Shown here: in pieces, positions 18,399 to 27,518 of the stretch
Numbering within the stretch: the first letter of the stretch is position 1
How the letters are laid out: the number at the start of each line of letters is the position of its first letter
Assembly (NCBI GenBank): GCA_002375695.1
Contig: DFMO01000008.1
Span: 186,001-250,000, forward strand
From: Flavobacteriaceae bacterium UBA3591
GTDB taxonomy: Bacteria; Bacteroidota; Bacteroidia; Flavobacteriales; Flavobacteriaceae
Reading direction: 5' to 3'
DNA length: 64,000 nucleotides
Translations under genes and position numbers: made by a program
The notes under the pieces: model-generated
Databases searched by the model: none
Told to the model about the DNA's origin: nothing
The model's input: the letters and a program-made list of their open reading frames with translations, nothing else

Positions 18399-19478
18399 AT
18401 GAAAGTACTATATACAAGCTTGTTTTTTACAGCAGTTTTAGCATTATCGAGTTGCGGAAATGCTTCCGAAGAAAATAAAATAGACAAAGCTCCAGCAGTG
18501 GCAGTAACTGTAAATGCTGCCAACGCCCAAAACAATACTCCGTTTTTAACCGCCAGTGGAAAAATAGAAGCCACTAACAGTGCTACCCTTAGCACCCGTA
18601 TGATGGGCTTTGTAAATAAGGTACACGTTAAAGTAGGCGAAAACGTTAAAAAAGGACAATTGTTAGTGAGTATTAATAATGCCGACTTATCTGCTAAGCG
18701 CGCGCAAACAACCGCTAATATTACCGAAGCGCAAGCAGCTTTTAACAATGCTAAAAAGGATTTTGAACGCTTTCAAAATTTATTTAACGACAACAGCGCT
18801 AGCCAGAAAGAATTAGATGATCAACGTGCGCGTTTTAAAATGGCCAAAGCGCGATTAGAAGGTGCAAAACAAATGAAAAACGAAGTGCAATCGCAGTTTG
18901 CCTATGTAAATTTGCGGGCTCCTTTTAACGGGGTGGTTACCAATAAATTTATTGAAGCTGGCGATATGGCAAATCCCGGTGTACCCTTAATTTCGGTTGA
19001 AGGCCCCGGTAATTTTGAGGTTACTGCTTCGGTTCCAGAAACCGAAATTACAAAAATTAAATCGGGGAGCGAGGTACAAGTAATTGTAAAGTCTTTAAAC
19101 AAAATACTTCCCGGTACGGTTTCCGAAGTAAGCGCTTCGGCTAATAAAACTGGCGGACAATTTTTAGTAAAAGTAGCCTTAGACAAGACCGATGCCGAAA
19201 TTTTTTCAGGGATGTATGCTACGGTTCAATTTCCTATTGAAAAAACTGCCGAAACCACAACCGTTTTGGTGCCCAAAAAAGCACTAATTGAACAGGGGCA
19301 ACTAACAGGAATTTACACCGTAAGCGAGCGTAATACTGCAATCTTACGTTGGCTGCGTGTTGGCCGTAGTTTTGGCGAACATGTTGAAGTGCTTTCAGGC
19401 TTAGCGGCAGATGAACGCTATATTATTTCTTCGGAAAGTAAGCTATATAACGGGGCCAAATTAACTATTAAACAATAA
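18399..19478 (+). CDS. RND efflux periplasmic adaptor (membrane fusion protein)
   Basis: The 359-residue lipoprotein has lipobox LSSC at about residues 17-20. A biotinyl-lipoyl half (GFVNKVHVKVGENVKKGQLL) is followed by an alpha-helical hairpin (about 95-160), the second lipoyl half (LRAPFNGVVTN) and a beta-barrel domain, the usual HlyD/AcrA order. It bridges the RND permease, two bases downstream, and the TolC-like channel. Confidence 0.9.
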   Translation: MKVLYTSLFFTAVLALSSCGNASEENKIDKAPAVAVTVNAANAQNNTPFLTASGKIEATNSATLSTRMMGFVNKVHVKVGENVKKGQLLVSINNADLSAKRAQTTANITEAQAAFNNAKKDFERFQNLFNDNSASQKELDDQRARFKMAKARLEGAKQMKNEVQSQFAYVNLRAPFNGVVTNKFIEAGDMANPGVPLISVEGPGNFEVTASVPETEITKIKSGSEVQVIVKSLNKILPGTVSEVSASANKTGGQFLVKVALDKTDAEIFSGMYATVQFPIEKTAETTTVLVPKKALIEQGQLTGIYTVSERNTAILRWLRVGRSFGEHVEVLSGLAADERYIISSESKLYNGAKLTIKQ

Positions 19479-19480
19479 TC

Positions 19481-22400
19481 ATGAAAGAAGGACTAGCAGG
19501 CAAAATTGCCAAGTTATTTATAGGCTCCAAGCTTACTGTACTGTTAATGATTGTATTTATGGTAGTAGGCGTGTGGAGTTCATTTTTAATTCCGCGCGAA
19601 GAAGAGCCGCAGATTGATGTTGCAATGGCCGATATTTTTGTTGGCTATCCGGGAGCATCGCCTACCGAGGTTGAATCGCGTGTAGTAAAACCCTTAGAAA
19701 AATTGGCCTCCAATATTCCGGGGGTGGAGTATGTGTATTCTAGCTCGTTTAACGATGGGGCATTGGTAAGTGTACAGTTTTACGTGGGTGAAGATATTGA
19801 ACGTTCATTTGTAAAACTATACAACGAAATGAACAAACACATGGACCAAATGCCTCCTGGCGTTACCATGCCGCTTGTTAAACCACGGGCTATAGACGAT
19901 GTGCCAATGTTGGGTATTACGTTGTGGAGTGAAAATTACAACGACTTTCAACTAAAGCAAATTGCAGATGAGCTTACCCAAGAAATTGAAAAGGTAAACG
20001 AAGTTTCTACCACCAATAAAATTGGAGGCCGAAATAGAGAATTGCGGATTGTTTTAGATAAAGATAAATTGGCCGCCAGCGGGTTAGACTTTTTGGGCGT
20101 TGCAAAAATGATAAAGGCAAACAACCAACAACTCACCTCTGGAAGCATAAACAATAACGATTCGGAGTTTATTATTTCAACCGGAAATTTCTTAAAAACA
20201 GCAGCTGATGTTGAAAATTTGGTGGTTGGAGTGCAACAGCAACAGCCAGTTTATTTAAAGCAAATAGCAACAATTTTAGACGGACCCGAAATCCCAAAAA
20301 ATTATGTTTCGTTTGGGTTTGGCGGGGCAGGAGATAGCACCTTAAAATTTCCTTCAGAATATCCGGCAGTAACCATTGCAGTGGCAAAAAGAAAAGGTGC
20401 CGATGCCATGAAAATTGCCGATGTTATAATTGATAAAGTAGATCATTTACGCAGCAATTTACTTCCAGATGATGTGCATGTTGAAATTACGCGAAACTAT
20501 GGCGAAACCGCTTCGCAAAAGGTTTCGGAATTGTTGATGCACCTGTTAGGGGCAATCTTTGCTGTTACTTTAATAGTAATGTTAGCCATGGGCTGGCGTG
20601 GTGGTTTGGTAGTTTTCCTTTCGGTGCCAATTACTTTCGCATTAACGCTTTTAAGCTACTATTTGCTGGATTATACTTTAAATAGAATTACTCTTTTTGC
20701 GTTGGTTTTTGTTACGGGAATTGTAGTGGATGATTCCATTATTATTGCCGAAAATATGCATAGGCATTTTAAAATGAAACGATTGCCGTTTAAACAAGCT
20801 GCAATCTACGCTATTAATGAAGTTGGAAATCCAACAATTTTAGCAACTTTTACTGTAATTGCGTCGGTTTTGCCTATGGCATTTGTTTCAGGATTAATGG
20901 GGCCGTATATGTCGCCTATGCCTATTGGCGCTTCAATTGCAATGATTTTATCGCTATTTGTAGCACTTACAATTACCCCGTATTTGGGATATATATTTCT
21001 ACGCGAAAAAGATAAATCGGCAGTAAAAAATGGTAAAAAGAATCACGAAAAAACCGAAAAACCGTTAGAACAGACTTTTATTTATAAAATATACGCCAAG
21101 CTTGAAACCCCGCTTATAGAAAATAAGAAAAAGCGATGGTTGTTTTTAGGTGTTACCGTGTTTATGCTTTTAGGGTCGGTTGCAATGTTTTTTACAAAAT
21201 CGGTTGCAGTAAAAATGCTGCCTTTTGACAATAAAAATGAAATGCAAGTTGTAATAGATATGCCCGAAGGTACCACCTTAGAGCGCACGGCAGTGGTTGC
21301 TCGCGAGATTGGTCAATACCTTTCAACGCAGCCTTTGGTGGTAAACTATCAAAATTATGTAGGTACTTCGGCACCTATTACATTTAATGGTTTAGTGCGG
21401 CATTACGATTTACGCGGCGGCAGTAACATGGCCGATATACAGGTAAATTTACTACCAAAAGACCAACGCAGTCTTCAAAGTCATGATATAGCAAAATTGC
21501 TACGCCCGAAGATTCAAGAAATTGGAGAAAAATTTGGTGCAAATATTAAGGTGGTTGAAGTTCCGCCAGGCCCTCCCGTGTTATCTACTATCGTGGCCGA
21601 GGTTTACGGTCCCAACTACGACCAACAAATTGCAGTTGCCAAAGAAGTTAAAAATATATTGAACCAAACACAAGATGTTGTAGACGTAGATTGGATGGTT
21701 GAAGCCAACCAAAAAGAGTTTGAGTTTATAGTCGATAAAGAAAAAGCGATGCGCTATGGGGTGGCACCCCAACAAATTGTTTATACAATGAATATGGCGC
21801 TTTCAAATAAGCCAGTTTCAAATTTATACGATGAAAATGTTACAAATCAGGTGGGTATTGTGCTCGCGTTAGACGAAAAAGAAAAATCTACAATTCAGGA
21901 TATTTCACAATTAAAAATTGCTTCAAAACAAGGAAATATGGTTTCGGTGGGTGACTTGGTAGATATTCGCGAAAAGGTACGAGCAAAAAGTATTCACCGA
22001 AAAAATCAAAAGCGGGTTGTGTATGTGCTCGCCGATATGGCCGGTGAACTTGAAAGCCCTGTTTACGCCATTCTGGGAATGACCGAAAAGTTAAATAAAA
22101 TTGATTTGCCTGCAGGATATAGCATCGATGAGCTCTATTTAGAGCAGCCTAAATACGAAGACGATTTTACGGTAAAATGGGATGGCGAATGGCAGATAAC
22201 GCTTGAAGTATTCCGCGATTTGGGGATCGCTTTTTTAGGCGTAATAATTATAATTTACATTTTAATTGTAGGGTGGTTTCAAAACTTTAAAGCTCCAGTT
22301 GTAATGATGGTTGCCATCCCGTTATCCTTAATTGGGATTGTGCTTGGGCACTGGCTTTTAGGTGCATTTTTTACTGCCACCAGTTTTATCGGAATGATTG

Positions 22401-22702
22401 CCTTAGCTGGTATTATGGTTCGAAATTCGGTGTTGCTAATTGATTTTGTAAACCTTCGTGTTGCCGAAGGAATACCGTTAAAACAAGCCGTTATTGAAGC
22501 TGGAGCCGTGAGAACTACACCAATTTTGTTAACGGCAGGAACGGTTGTAATTGGCGCCTTTGTAATATTATTCGATCCAATTTTTCAGGGATTAGCAATT
22601 TCGTTAATGGGTGGAACTATTGTATCTACAGTACTTACGCTTCTTGTTGTTCCCTTGGTTTATTATATGATTGAAAGAAAAAATCATAAACCCGAAAAAT
22701 AG
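19481..22702 (+). CDS. RND family efflux permease, HAE1-type
   Basis: The 1073-residue inner-membrane protein has the 12-segment, two-large-loop architecture of AcrB-type pumps. The proton-relay pair is visible in GIVVDDSIIIAEN near residue 415. The N-terminal IPREEEPQIDVA resembles IP.E..P.I in this family. The DD pair indicates the HAE1 (organic compound) branch rather than a heavy-metal pump. The likely cargo is small toxic organics; the substrate cannot be read from sequence. It is the third gene of the operon. Confidence 0.92.
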   Translation: MKEGLAGKIAKLFIGSKLTVLLMIVFMVVGVWSSFLIPREEEPQIDVAMADIFVGYPGASPTEVESRVVKPLEKLASNIPGVEYVYSSSFNDGALVSVQFYVGEDIERSFVKLYNEMNKHMDQMPPGVTMPLVKPRAIDDVPMLGITLWSENYNDFQLKQIADELTQEIEKVNEVSTTNKIGGRNRELRIVLDKDKLAASGLDFLGVAKMIKANNQQLTSGSINNNDSEFIISTGNFLKTAADVENLVVGVQQQQPVYLKQIATILDGPEIPKNYVSFGFGGAGDSTLKFPSEYPAVTIAVAKRKGADAMKIADVIIDKVDHLRSNLLPDDVHVEITRNYGETASQKVSELLMHLLGAIFAVTLIVMLAMGWRGGLVVFLSVPITFALTLLSYYLLDYTLNRITLFALVFVTGIVVDDSIIIAENMHRHFKMKRLPFKQAAIYAINEVGNPTILATFTVIASVLPMAFVSGLMGPYMSPMPIGASIAMILSLFVALTITPYLGYIFLREKDKSAVKNGKKNHEKTEKPLEQTFIYKIYAKLETPLIENKKKRWLFLGVTVFMLLGSVAMFFTKSVAVKMLPFDNKNEMQVVIDMPEGTTLERTAVVAREIGQYLSTQPLVVNYQNYVGTSAPITFNGLVRHYDLRGGSNMADIQVNLLPKDQRSLQSHDIAKLLRPKIQEIGEKFGANIKVVEVPPGPPVLSTIVAEVYGPNYDQQIAVAKEVKNILNQTQDVVDVDWMVEANQKEFEFIVDKEKAMRYGVAPQQIVYTMNMALSNKPVSNLYDENVTNQVGIVLALDEKEKSTIQDISQLKIASKQGNMVSVGDLVDIREKVRAKSIHRKNQKRVVYVLADMAGELESPVYAILGMTEKLNKIDLPAGYSIDELYLEQPKYEDDFTVKWDGEWQITLEVFRDLGIAFLGVIIIIYILIVGWFQNFKAPVVMMVAIPLSLIGIVLGHWLLGAFFTATSFIGMIALAGIMVRNSVLLIDFVNLRVAEGIPLKQAVIEAGAVRTTPILLTAGTVVIGAFVILFDPIFQGLAISLMGGTIVSTVLTLLVVPLVYYMIERKNHKPEK

Positions 22703-22774
22703 AAAAAGGATAAAAAATTGAAGTGTTGAATACTTCAAACAAAAACTTCAGAAAATAATTTAAATTTTATAGAT

Positions 22775-22987
22775 ATGATTAATAGATATATTAGAGCAAT
22801 TGCCGGAACGTTTATATTAATAAGCTTAATATTAGCTGTTTATGTTAATATGAATTGGCTGTGGTTTACGGGATTTGTAGGTGCAAATCTTTTACAATCG
22901 TCCTTTACAAAATGGTGCTTGATGGAAAAGATATTAAAAAAATTAGGTGTAAAAGATAAACCTAATAACGATAGTTGTTGTTCATAA
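22775..22987 (+). CDS. DUF2892-type small membrane protein
   Basis: The 70-residue protein has two transmembrane segments (about 9-24 and 27-45). The pattern GANLLQSSFTKWCLMEKILKKLG is typical of the DUF2892 family, related to the membrane part of the rhodanese YgaP. The C-terminus ends DSCCS, a Cys pair that could bind metal or sulfur. It is 72 bases after the RND permease and in the same orientation, so probably part of that operon. Confidence 0.75.
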   Translation: MINRYIRAIAGTFILISLILAVYVNMNWLWFTGFVGANLLQSSFTKWCLMEKILKKLGVKDKPNNDSCCS

Positions 22988-23017
22988 TACATACCCTTTC
23001 CATAAATTTAATTAAAG

Positions 23018-23047
23018 CCCGCTGCATAAATTTGTAGCGGGAGTTTT
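23018..23047 (+). terminator. Intrinsic terminator after the efflux operon
   Basis: The stem CCCGCT/AGCGGG (23018-23023 and 23036-23041) is followed by AGTTTTT. It ends the efflux operon before the raiA promoter. Confidence 0.75.
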
Positions 23048-23084
23048 TGTAAGTACATTTTACAACAAGTGATTTTTACCAATA

Positions 23085-23127
23085 TGATATTGGTCATTTT
23101 AAGAGTGTAACAATAGCAGTATATTTG
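23085..23127 (+). promoter_or_regulatory. FNR-type site and -7 box upstream of the hibernation factor gene
   Basis: TGATATTGGTCA (23085-23096) fits TGAY-N4-RTCA. The -7 element TATATTTG (23120-23127) is centred exactly 33 bp downstream, placing the site near -41.5 as for class II FNR activation. The start codon follows 25 bases later. Confidence 0.75.
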
Positions 23128-23152
23128 ATTACAATAACTAATCTAAACGAAT

Positions 23153-23452
23153 ATGACAATTAACACTCGATACGTAAAAATGCCCTCGAGCAAGGCATTA
23201 AATACATACGTTGAAAAAAGACTTGAAAAGTTAGCCAGTAAATACGAATGGCTTATAAAAGCAGATGTAAGCTTTAAGTTGGAGAATAATGAATTTGGAA
23301 AAGGCAACATTTGCGAAATAGAATTAAGCCTTCCGGGTCCTAAAATCTTTGCGACCTCAAAGGAAACAACTTTTGAAGCTGCGGCAAAAGAAACTATTGC
23401 CGATCTTGATAAACAACTTAAAAAACGAAAAGCAAAGTTTGCAACTCATTAA
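23153..23452 (+). CDS. Ribosome hibernation-promoting factor (short HPF/RaiA family)
   Basis: The 99-residue single S30AE-domain protein has the family beta-alpha-beta pattern (VEKRLEKLASKYEWL then EIELSLPGPKIFA) and a Lys-rich end QLKKRKAKFATH. It binds the decoding centre of idle 30S subunits and stops translation during starvation or anoxia. It lies downstream of an FNR-type promoter and 11 bases upstream of a universal stress protein gene, so both are probably induced together. Confidence 0.85.
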   Translation: MTINTRYVKMPSSKALNTYVEKRLEKLASKYEWLIKADVSFKLENNEFGKGNICEIELSLPGPKIFATSKETTFEAAAKETIADLDKQLKKRKAKFATH

Positions 23453-23463
23453 AACCCAAACCA

Positions 23464-24300
23464 ATGAAAAAAATATTAGTTCCCGTTGATTTTTCAAAAC
23501 ACTCGGAATACGCTTTAGAAGTTGCAGCCAAAATTGCTAAAAAACAAGGCGCCGAAATTATAGCCCTCCATATGATGGGACTTAGCGATGCCGTGGTAAC
23601 CCGCAACGAAAGTAAAGAGGCTTTTGAGGCTATGTTTTATATGCGCCTAGCCGAAAAACGATTTTCTGAATTTTTAGATAAAGATTATTTAAAAGGAATT
23701 AAGGTTACCGATACCGTTCATAACTATAAAATTTTTAGTGAAATTAACGATGTTGCCTTAGAATTAAAGGCCGATTTAATAGTAATGGGATCTCACGGAA
23801 GCTCTGGTTTAAAAGAGGTTTTTGTGGGTAGTAACACCGAAAAAGTAGTACGTACTTCTGAAATTCCTGTTTTAGTAATTAAGCACCGCCACGAAAATTT
23901 TAAACCCGAATTAGGCGTCTTTGCGTGCGACTTTTTGGAAAATTCAATTGGTCCATTTAAGCGAGCACAAAAGGTTTTTGATGCCTTTGGAATTGAAATG
24001 CAAATGCTTTATGTAAACCTTGCAGGCGATTTTAGAAGTACACGCGAAATAGAAAAACGCATTTTAGACTTTTTAGAAAAAGCAGGCGACCCCAATCCTT
24101 TTGAGCAATTAAATAAAGTAGCTCAGTACAACGAATACTCTGTAGAGGCAGGTATTTTTGGGTACAGTCAGGTAACAAATGCCGATATTATTGCGTTGCC
24201 TACACAGGGTAGACAAGGGTTAGCACATTTCTTTTCGGGAAGCATAGGCGAAGACGTTGTAAATCATTCCGATTTGCCGGTAATGACCTTTAAAGTATAG
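23464..24300 (+). CDS. Universal stress protein, tandem domain (copy 1)
   Basis: The 278-residue protein has two UspA-like halves. The first has VPVDFSKHSEYALEVA at the N-terminus and the ATP-binding pattern G-2x-G-9x-G-S (from GSHGSSG to VGSN) near residues 113-127. The second half is degenerate but ends with a family-like segment (ALPTQGRQGLAHFFSGSIGED) that keeps GxxG. It is a cytoplasmic stress regulator of unknown molecular output. It is co-transcribed with the hibernation factor. Confidence 0.88.
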   Translation: MKKILVPVDFSKHSEYALEVAAKIAKKQGAEIIALHMMGLSDAVVTRNESKEAFEAMFYMRLAEKRFSEFLDKDYLKGIKVTDTVHNYKIFSEINDVALELKADLIVMGSHGSSGLKEVFVGSNTEKVVRTSEIPVLVIKHRHENFKPELGVFACDFLENSIGPFKRAQKVFDAFGIEMQMLYVNLAGDFRSTREIEKRILDFLEKAGDPNPFEQLNKVAQYNEYSVEAGIFGYSQVTNADIIALPTQGRQGLAHFFSGSIGEDVVNHSDLPVMTFKV

Positions 24301-24329
24301 TTAATTGCTATCGACATCAATTAACGCCC

Positions 24330-24365
24330 AAAAGCAGGATCTTGTTTATCAAATCCTGCTTTTTT
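24330..24365. terminator. Bidirectional terminator between usp and deoD
   Basis: AAAAGCAGGAT pairs with ATCCTGCTTTT (24330-24340 with 24353-24363), followed by a T-run on the plus strand and preceded by an A-run. It serves the convergent usp (plus) and deoD (minus) transcripts. Confidence 0.85.
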
Positions 24366-24367
24366 TA

Positions 24368-25069
24368 TTAAAGTAAGCTATTAAGTGCTATTTCAATCAT
24401 TTTTGAAAAACTACTTTCGCGTTCTTCCGAAGTTGTAGATTCTCCGGTTACTAATGAGTCTGATATGGTTAAAATTGCCAACGCATTCACGTTAAATTTT
24501 GCTGCAAGTGTGTATAAACCTGCGGCTTCCATTTCTACGCACAGCACGCCAAAATCTGCCCATTTTTTATAATTATTGAAGTCGTCTTCATAAAATTGGT
24601 CGCTAGAAAGTATATTCCCGGCCTTTATTTCAATATTGTTTTTTTTTGCATAGGTTGCAGCTTTTATAAACAAATCGAAATTTGCGGTAGGCGCAAAATT
24701 GCTACCGTTAAAACGGTTGTTATTGATACCCGAATTAGTAGATGCCGCCATGGCAATAACAATATCGCGCAATTTTACATCTTTTTGATACGAACCTGCC
24801 GAACCCACACGTATTAAATTTTTTACCCCGTAATCGTTAATTAATTCGTGACAATAAATTAATGCCGAAGGAATGCCCATGCCCGTTCCTTGAACCGAAA
24901 TTTTCTTTCCTTGAAATGTGCCTGTATACCCTAACATACCTCGCACTTCATTATAACAAACAGGGTTTTTGAGATAAGTTTCGGCAATCCATTTGGCACG
25001 TAATGGATCGCCAGGAAGTAAAACCGAGTCGGCTATTTCGCCAACTTTGGCATCAATATGTGTGCTCAT
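24368..25069 (-). CDS. deoD: Purine nucleoside phosphorylase, DeoD type
   Basis: The start is set at the ATG at 25069, giving MSTHIDAKVGE, which aligns with the E. coli DeoD N-terminus. A TTG nine codons upstream is less likely. The 233-residue enzyme splits purine (deoxy)nucleosides with phosphate. Motifs are LLPGDPLRAKWIAE near the N-terminus (phosphate site), GTGMGIPS, RVGSAG and VEMEAAGLY. It overlaps the end of deoC by 17 bases, forming a deoC-deoD salvage unit that feeds deoxyribose-1-phosphate into central metabolism. Confidence 0.93.
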   Translation of the reverse strand: MSTHIDAKVGEIADSVLLPGDPLRAKWIAETYLKNPVCYNEVRGMLGYTGTFQGKKISVQGTGMGIPSALIYCHELINDYGVKNLIRVGSAGSYQKDVKLRDIVIAMAASTNSGINNNRFNGSNFAPTANFDLFIKAATYAKKNNIEIKAGNILSSDQFYEDDFNNYKKWADFGVLCVEMEAAGLYTLAAKFNVNALAILTISDSLVTGESTTSEERESSFSKMIEIALNSLL

Positions 25070-25724
25070 CTTGTTCGTTATTTGAGGCGTTGACAATATT
25101 TACACCCGAAGATGTTCCAATACGACTTACCCCTAAGTCAATATATTTTTGTGCGGTAGCAGTATCTCTTATACCGCCAGAAGCTTTTACTTTTAAACTA
25201 CTACCAGCTTCATTGAGCATTATTTTTACAGCTTCTTCGGTAGCGCCGCCAGGGCCAAAACCGGTAGAAGTTTTTATATAGTCTGCCTTTGCCGCTTTAC
25301 ACAATTGCGATGCTTTTTTTATTTCGGCATCGGTGAGGTAGCAAGTTTCAATAATAACCTTTAAAATTTTATCGTCAATAGCCTCTTTTATTGCAGCAAT
25401 TTCATATTGAACAATATCAAACAATCCTGTTTTTAAAAAGCCAATATTTAACACCAAATCTATTTCGTGCGAACCGTCTGCAATGGCTTGTCGGGCTTCG
25501 CAAATTTTTGTTTCGGTATTTGCAGCTCCCAGTGGAAAACCTACAACGGTCGCTATTTTCACATCGCTTTTTCGCAACTCATCGGCTGCCAAAATAGTAT
25601 AACAACTATTTACACATACTGCGTAAAAGTTGTAATTTTTCGCTTCTTTACAAAGTTTTATTATGTCTTCGGGCGTAGCGGTTGGTTTGAGTAATGTATG
25701 GTCTATATAGGCGCTTAAATTCAT
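25053..25724 (-). CDS. deoC: Deoxyribose-phosphate aldolase
   Basis: Cleaves 2-deoxyribose-5-phosphate to glyceraldehyde-3-phosphate and acetaldehyde. The 223-residue TIM barrel has the Schiff-base Lys in DYIKTSTGFGPGGAT (about residue 150) and the second active-site Lys in LKVKASGGIR (about 179). The start ATG overlaps the trxA stop (ATGA), indicating translational coupling in trxA-deoC-deoD. Confidence 0.95.
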   Translation of the reverse strand: MNLSAYIDHTLLKPTATPEDIIKLCKEAKNYNFYAVCVNSCYTILAADELRKSDVKIATVVGFPLGAANTETKICEARQAIADGSHEIDLVLNIGFLKTGLFDIVQYEIAAIKEAIDDKILKVIIETCYLTDAEIKKASQLCKAAKADYIKTSTGFGPGGATEEAVKIMLNEAGSSLKVKASGGIRDTATAQKYIDLGVSRIGTSSGVNIVNASNNEQDEHTY

Positions 25725-26026
25725 TGAGTTGCGTGTTGATTAATTACTGAAATAATTTCGTCTTTCTGCAATACGCCGCTTTGGCGCCAAAGCTGTTTTC
25801 CGTTTTTAAATAAAATCATAGTAGGAACACCACGCACTTGATAAACCGTGGCCAAAGGCTGGTTTTTATCTACGTCTATTTTTACAATTTTTACTTGATC
25901 GCCCATTGCGTCTTTTACTTGCTTTAAAATAGGACTCAACATTTTACACGGGCCACACCAATGGGCAAAAAAGTCTACTAAAACGGGTGTTTCAGAATTA
26001 ATTATATCTTTAAAGTTACTTTTCAT
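25721..26026 (-). CDS. trxA: Thioredoxin
   Basis: The 101-residue cytoplasmic thioredoxin has the active site AHWCGPCK near residue 24, the cis-Pro loop GVPTMILF and normal family length, with no signal peptide. It heads the minus-strand unit with deoC and deoD. It reduces protein disulfides and ribonucleotide reductase; pairing with deoxynucleoside salvage may be convenience of transcription only. Confidence 0.93.
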   Translation of the reverse strand: MKSNFKDIINSETPVLVDFFAHWCGPCKMLSPILKQVKDAMGDQVKIVKIDVDKNQPLATVYQVRGVPTMILFKNGKQLWRQSGVLQKDEIISVINQHATQ

Positions 26027-26074
26027 AAAACTAATTTTTTACAGTAAAATAACATATATCGCAATAATTTGCAA

Positions 26075-26944
26075 CTATAAAAGCAATGGGTTTTTAGGAG
26101 TTTTTCGTAAAACGGGCTGTAATAATTTTAACGGTATTTCAATAGAGTAGGTCCCTGTGTACGATGGGCAAATAACGCAATCGTCAAAATAAAACTCTAT
26201 TATGGTGTCGTTTATTAAAAAGTTGTTTTTTGCACTAAAAAAGTCGTCTGAAGAAATTTCCCAACAGTCGTAATAAATATCGCCCGAATTAATTTTTTCG
26301 GTAAGTTGTGTGTTTAAAATTTCTCGCAATTCTTCTTCGGTGCCATTGTTAAAGAAGTCTTCGTATTTCATAAATGCACCACTTTCAAGATTAAAATTTA
26401 AACTCTCAAAAGTGTAAGCTGGGTGTGCTGCGCCGGTGTAATGATTTTCTTTGTAAAAAAGAACGCTTATAAGCCTATCATTTAAATTAAAGATTTTGTA
26501 ATCTACGGTTCGCAGTTCATTTTGTTTTGGGATTCCTAACGAATCGCAAAGTCTTTTTTCTTCTAAAATTTGTTTTTCAATACGCTTTACATCCAAGTAT
26601 TGTTTACTGATAAATTCGTTAAAGTTTTCAAACTCTGGTTTAATCTTTTCGTTGAGGTAGGGGTATTTAAAATTGAGCGTATACGAATCTGTTTCTTTTA
26701 AAATTGATTTTGAAATAAGAAGGCTTTCCATTTCGGTTTTTTCGTCTTCTTTTTCTAAAAGTTGACTGCGTTTAATTTGCAGTGTTTGCTGTCTTAATTC
26801 AATATCTTGTTTTGGTAAAATTGTGGAATCTTGAATACTTTCTGTGGAGACTGTATCGTCTTTTATTGGAAGCTTTTCTTTTGTTTCGTTTTTACAGCCA
26901 AGTACCGCAAAAAGTATGAGTAGCGTTGCGAAATATTTTTTCAT
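26075..26944 (-). CDS. Lipoprotein with DUF3298-like domain
   Basis: The 289-residue protein starts with a lipoprotein signal (lipobox VLGC, Cys 17). A charged, low-complexity linker runs to about residue 70. The second half resembles DUF3298/PdaC-type domains found in RsiV and cell-wall deacetylases: HYTGAAHPAYTFESLNFNLESG and a C-terminal beta strand region with YTGTYSIEIPLK. It is probably an envelope protein facing the periplasm or outside. The specific role is unknown. Confidence 0.7.
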   Translation of the reverse strand: MKKYFATLLILFAVLGCKNETKEKLPIKDDTVSTESIQDSTILPKQDIELRQQTLQIKRSQLLEKEDEKTEMESLLISKSILKETDSYTLNFKYPYLNEKIKPEFENFNEFISKQYLDVKRIEKQILEEKRLCDSLGIPKQNELRTVDYKIFNLNDRLISVLFYKENHYTGAAHPAYTFESLNFNLESGAFMKYEDFFNNGTEEELREILNTQLTEKINSGDIYYDCWEISSDDFFSAKNNFLINDTIIEFYFDDCVICPSYTGTYSIEIPLKLLQPVLRKTPKNPLLL

Positions 26945-27012
26945 TGTAACAGTTAACTTTGGTTTTTTTAAAAATAACGAAACTTTAGTAGCCTATAAAA
27001 GTTTAAAAGAAA

Positions 27013-27417
27013 TTATTCGCTTAAAACCTTTTTTAACTTAGCGAGCATTATTAATTCGCTTTTATTTTTTCCTGCAAATGAGCTTGCAATAGCATTGGCA
27101 GTTTGCCAAATTAGTTTTTTGCGTTCTTCTGTAAAGTATTTATTATTTTCTTTTTTATAGTCTACAAAATCTTCAAAGCAGTCATTTGCATCTAATTGTT
27201 CATAATCAAACCAATCAAAAACAACTTCAATTTGGTAGGCAGCATCGGTGTGGAAAGGGTCTTCGTAATCGTCAAGGTTTTTCCATTTTTCTAAAACAAG
27301 TTTTTTAAGTGTTTTATATTCTTCTTTATGCACCACTTTATCTGCAGCGGCAATGGCGTAAAATAATTCGCCCATTTTTTGATAAAAAAGCAGCTGTGGT
27401 TTGTTAGTATTTTCCAT
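27013..27417 (-). CDS. TerB-like helical protein
   Basis: The 134-residue all-helical protein has the segment YAIAAADKVVHKEEYKTLKKLV, which resembles the TerB/DjlA metal-binding helix pattern (A.AAD..v...E...l). The middle is acidic and the C-terminus Lys-rich. No signal or membrane segment is present. Family assignment is tentative; no tellurite genes are nearby. The kinase promoter lies in the divergent gap upstream. Confidence 0.55.
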   Translation of the reverse strand: MENTNKPQLLFYQKMGELFYAIAAADKVVHKEEYKTLKKLVLEKWKNLDDYEDPFHTDAAYQIEVVFDWFDYEQLDANDCFEDFVDYKKENNKYFTEERKKLIWQTANAIASSFAGKNKSELIMLAKLKKVLSE

Positions 27418-27469
27418 AACAAAAAAGTTTTAAGGAGGTAAAACTAAAATGTTTTCATTTGATATTTTA

Positions 27470-27514
27470 TGATAAAAATCAGTTCAATAAAATAGTTTAA
27501 ATTATATACTTTTG
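27470..27514 (+). promoter_or_regulatory. FNR-type site and -7 box upstream of the kinase gene
   Basis: TGATAAAAATCA (27470-27481) fits TGAY-N4-RTCA. The -7 element TACTTTTG (27507-27514) is centred 35 bp away, two more than at most other promoters here. The kinase ATG is only five bases after the -7 box, so the mRNA would be leaderless or nearly so. The site suggests autoregulation. Confidence 0.6.
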
Positions 27515-27518
27515 GACT

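Noticed and set aside
25070..25096. TTG start nine codons upstream for deoD
   Set aside because: The ATG at 25069 aligns with known DeoD N-termini; the extension would only lengthen the overlap with deoC.
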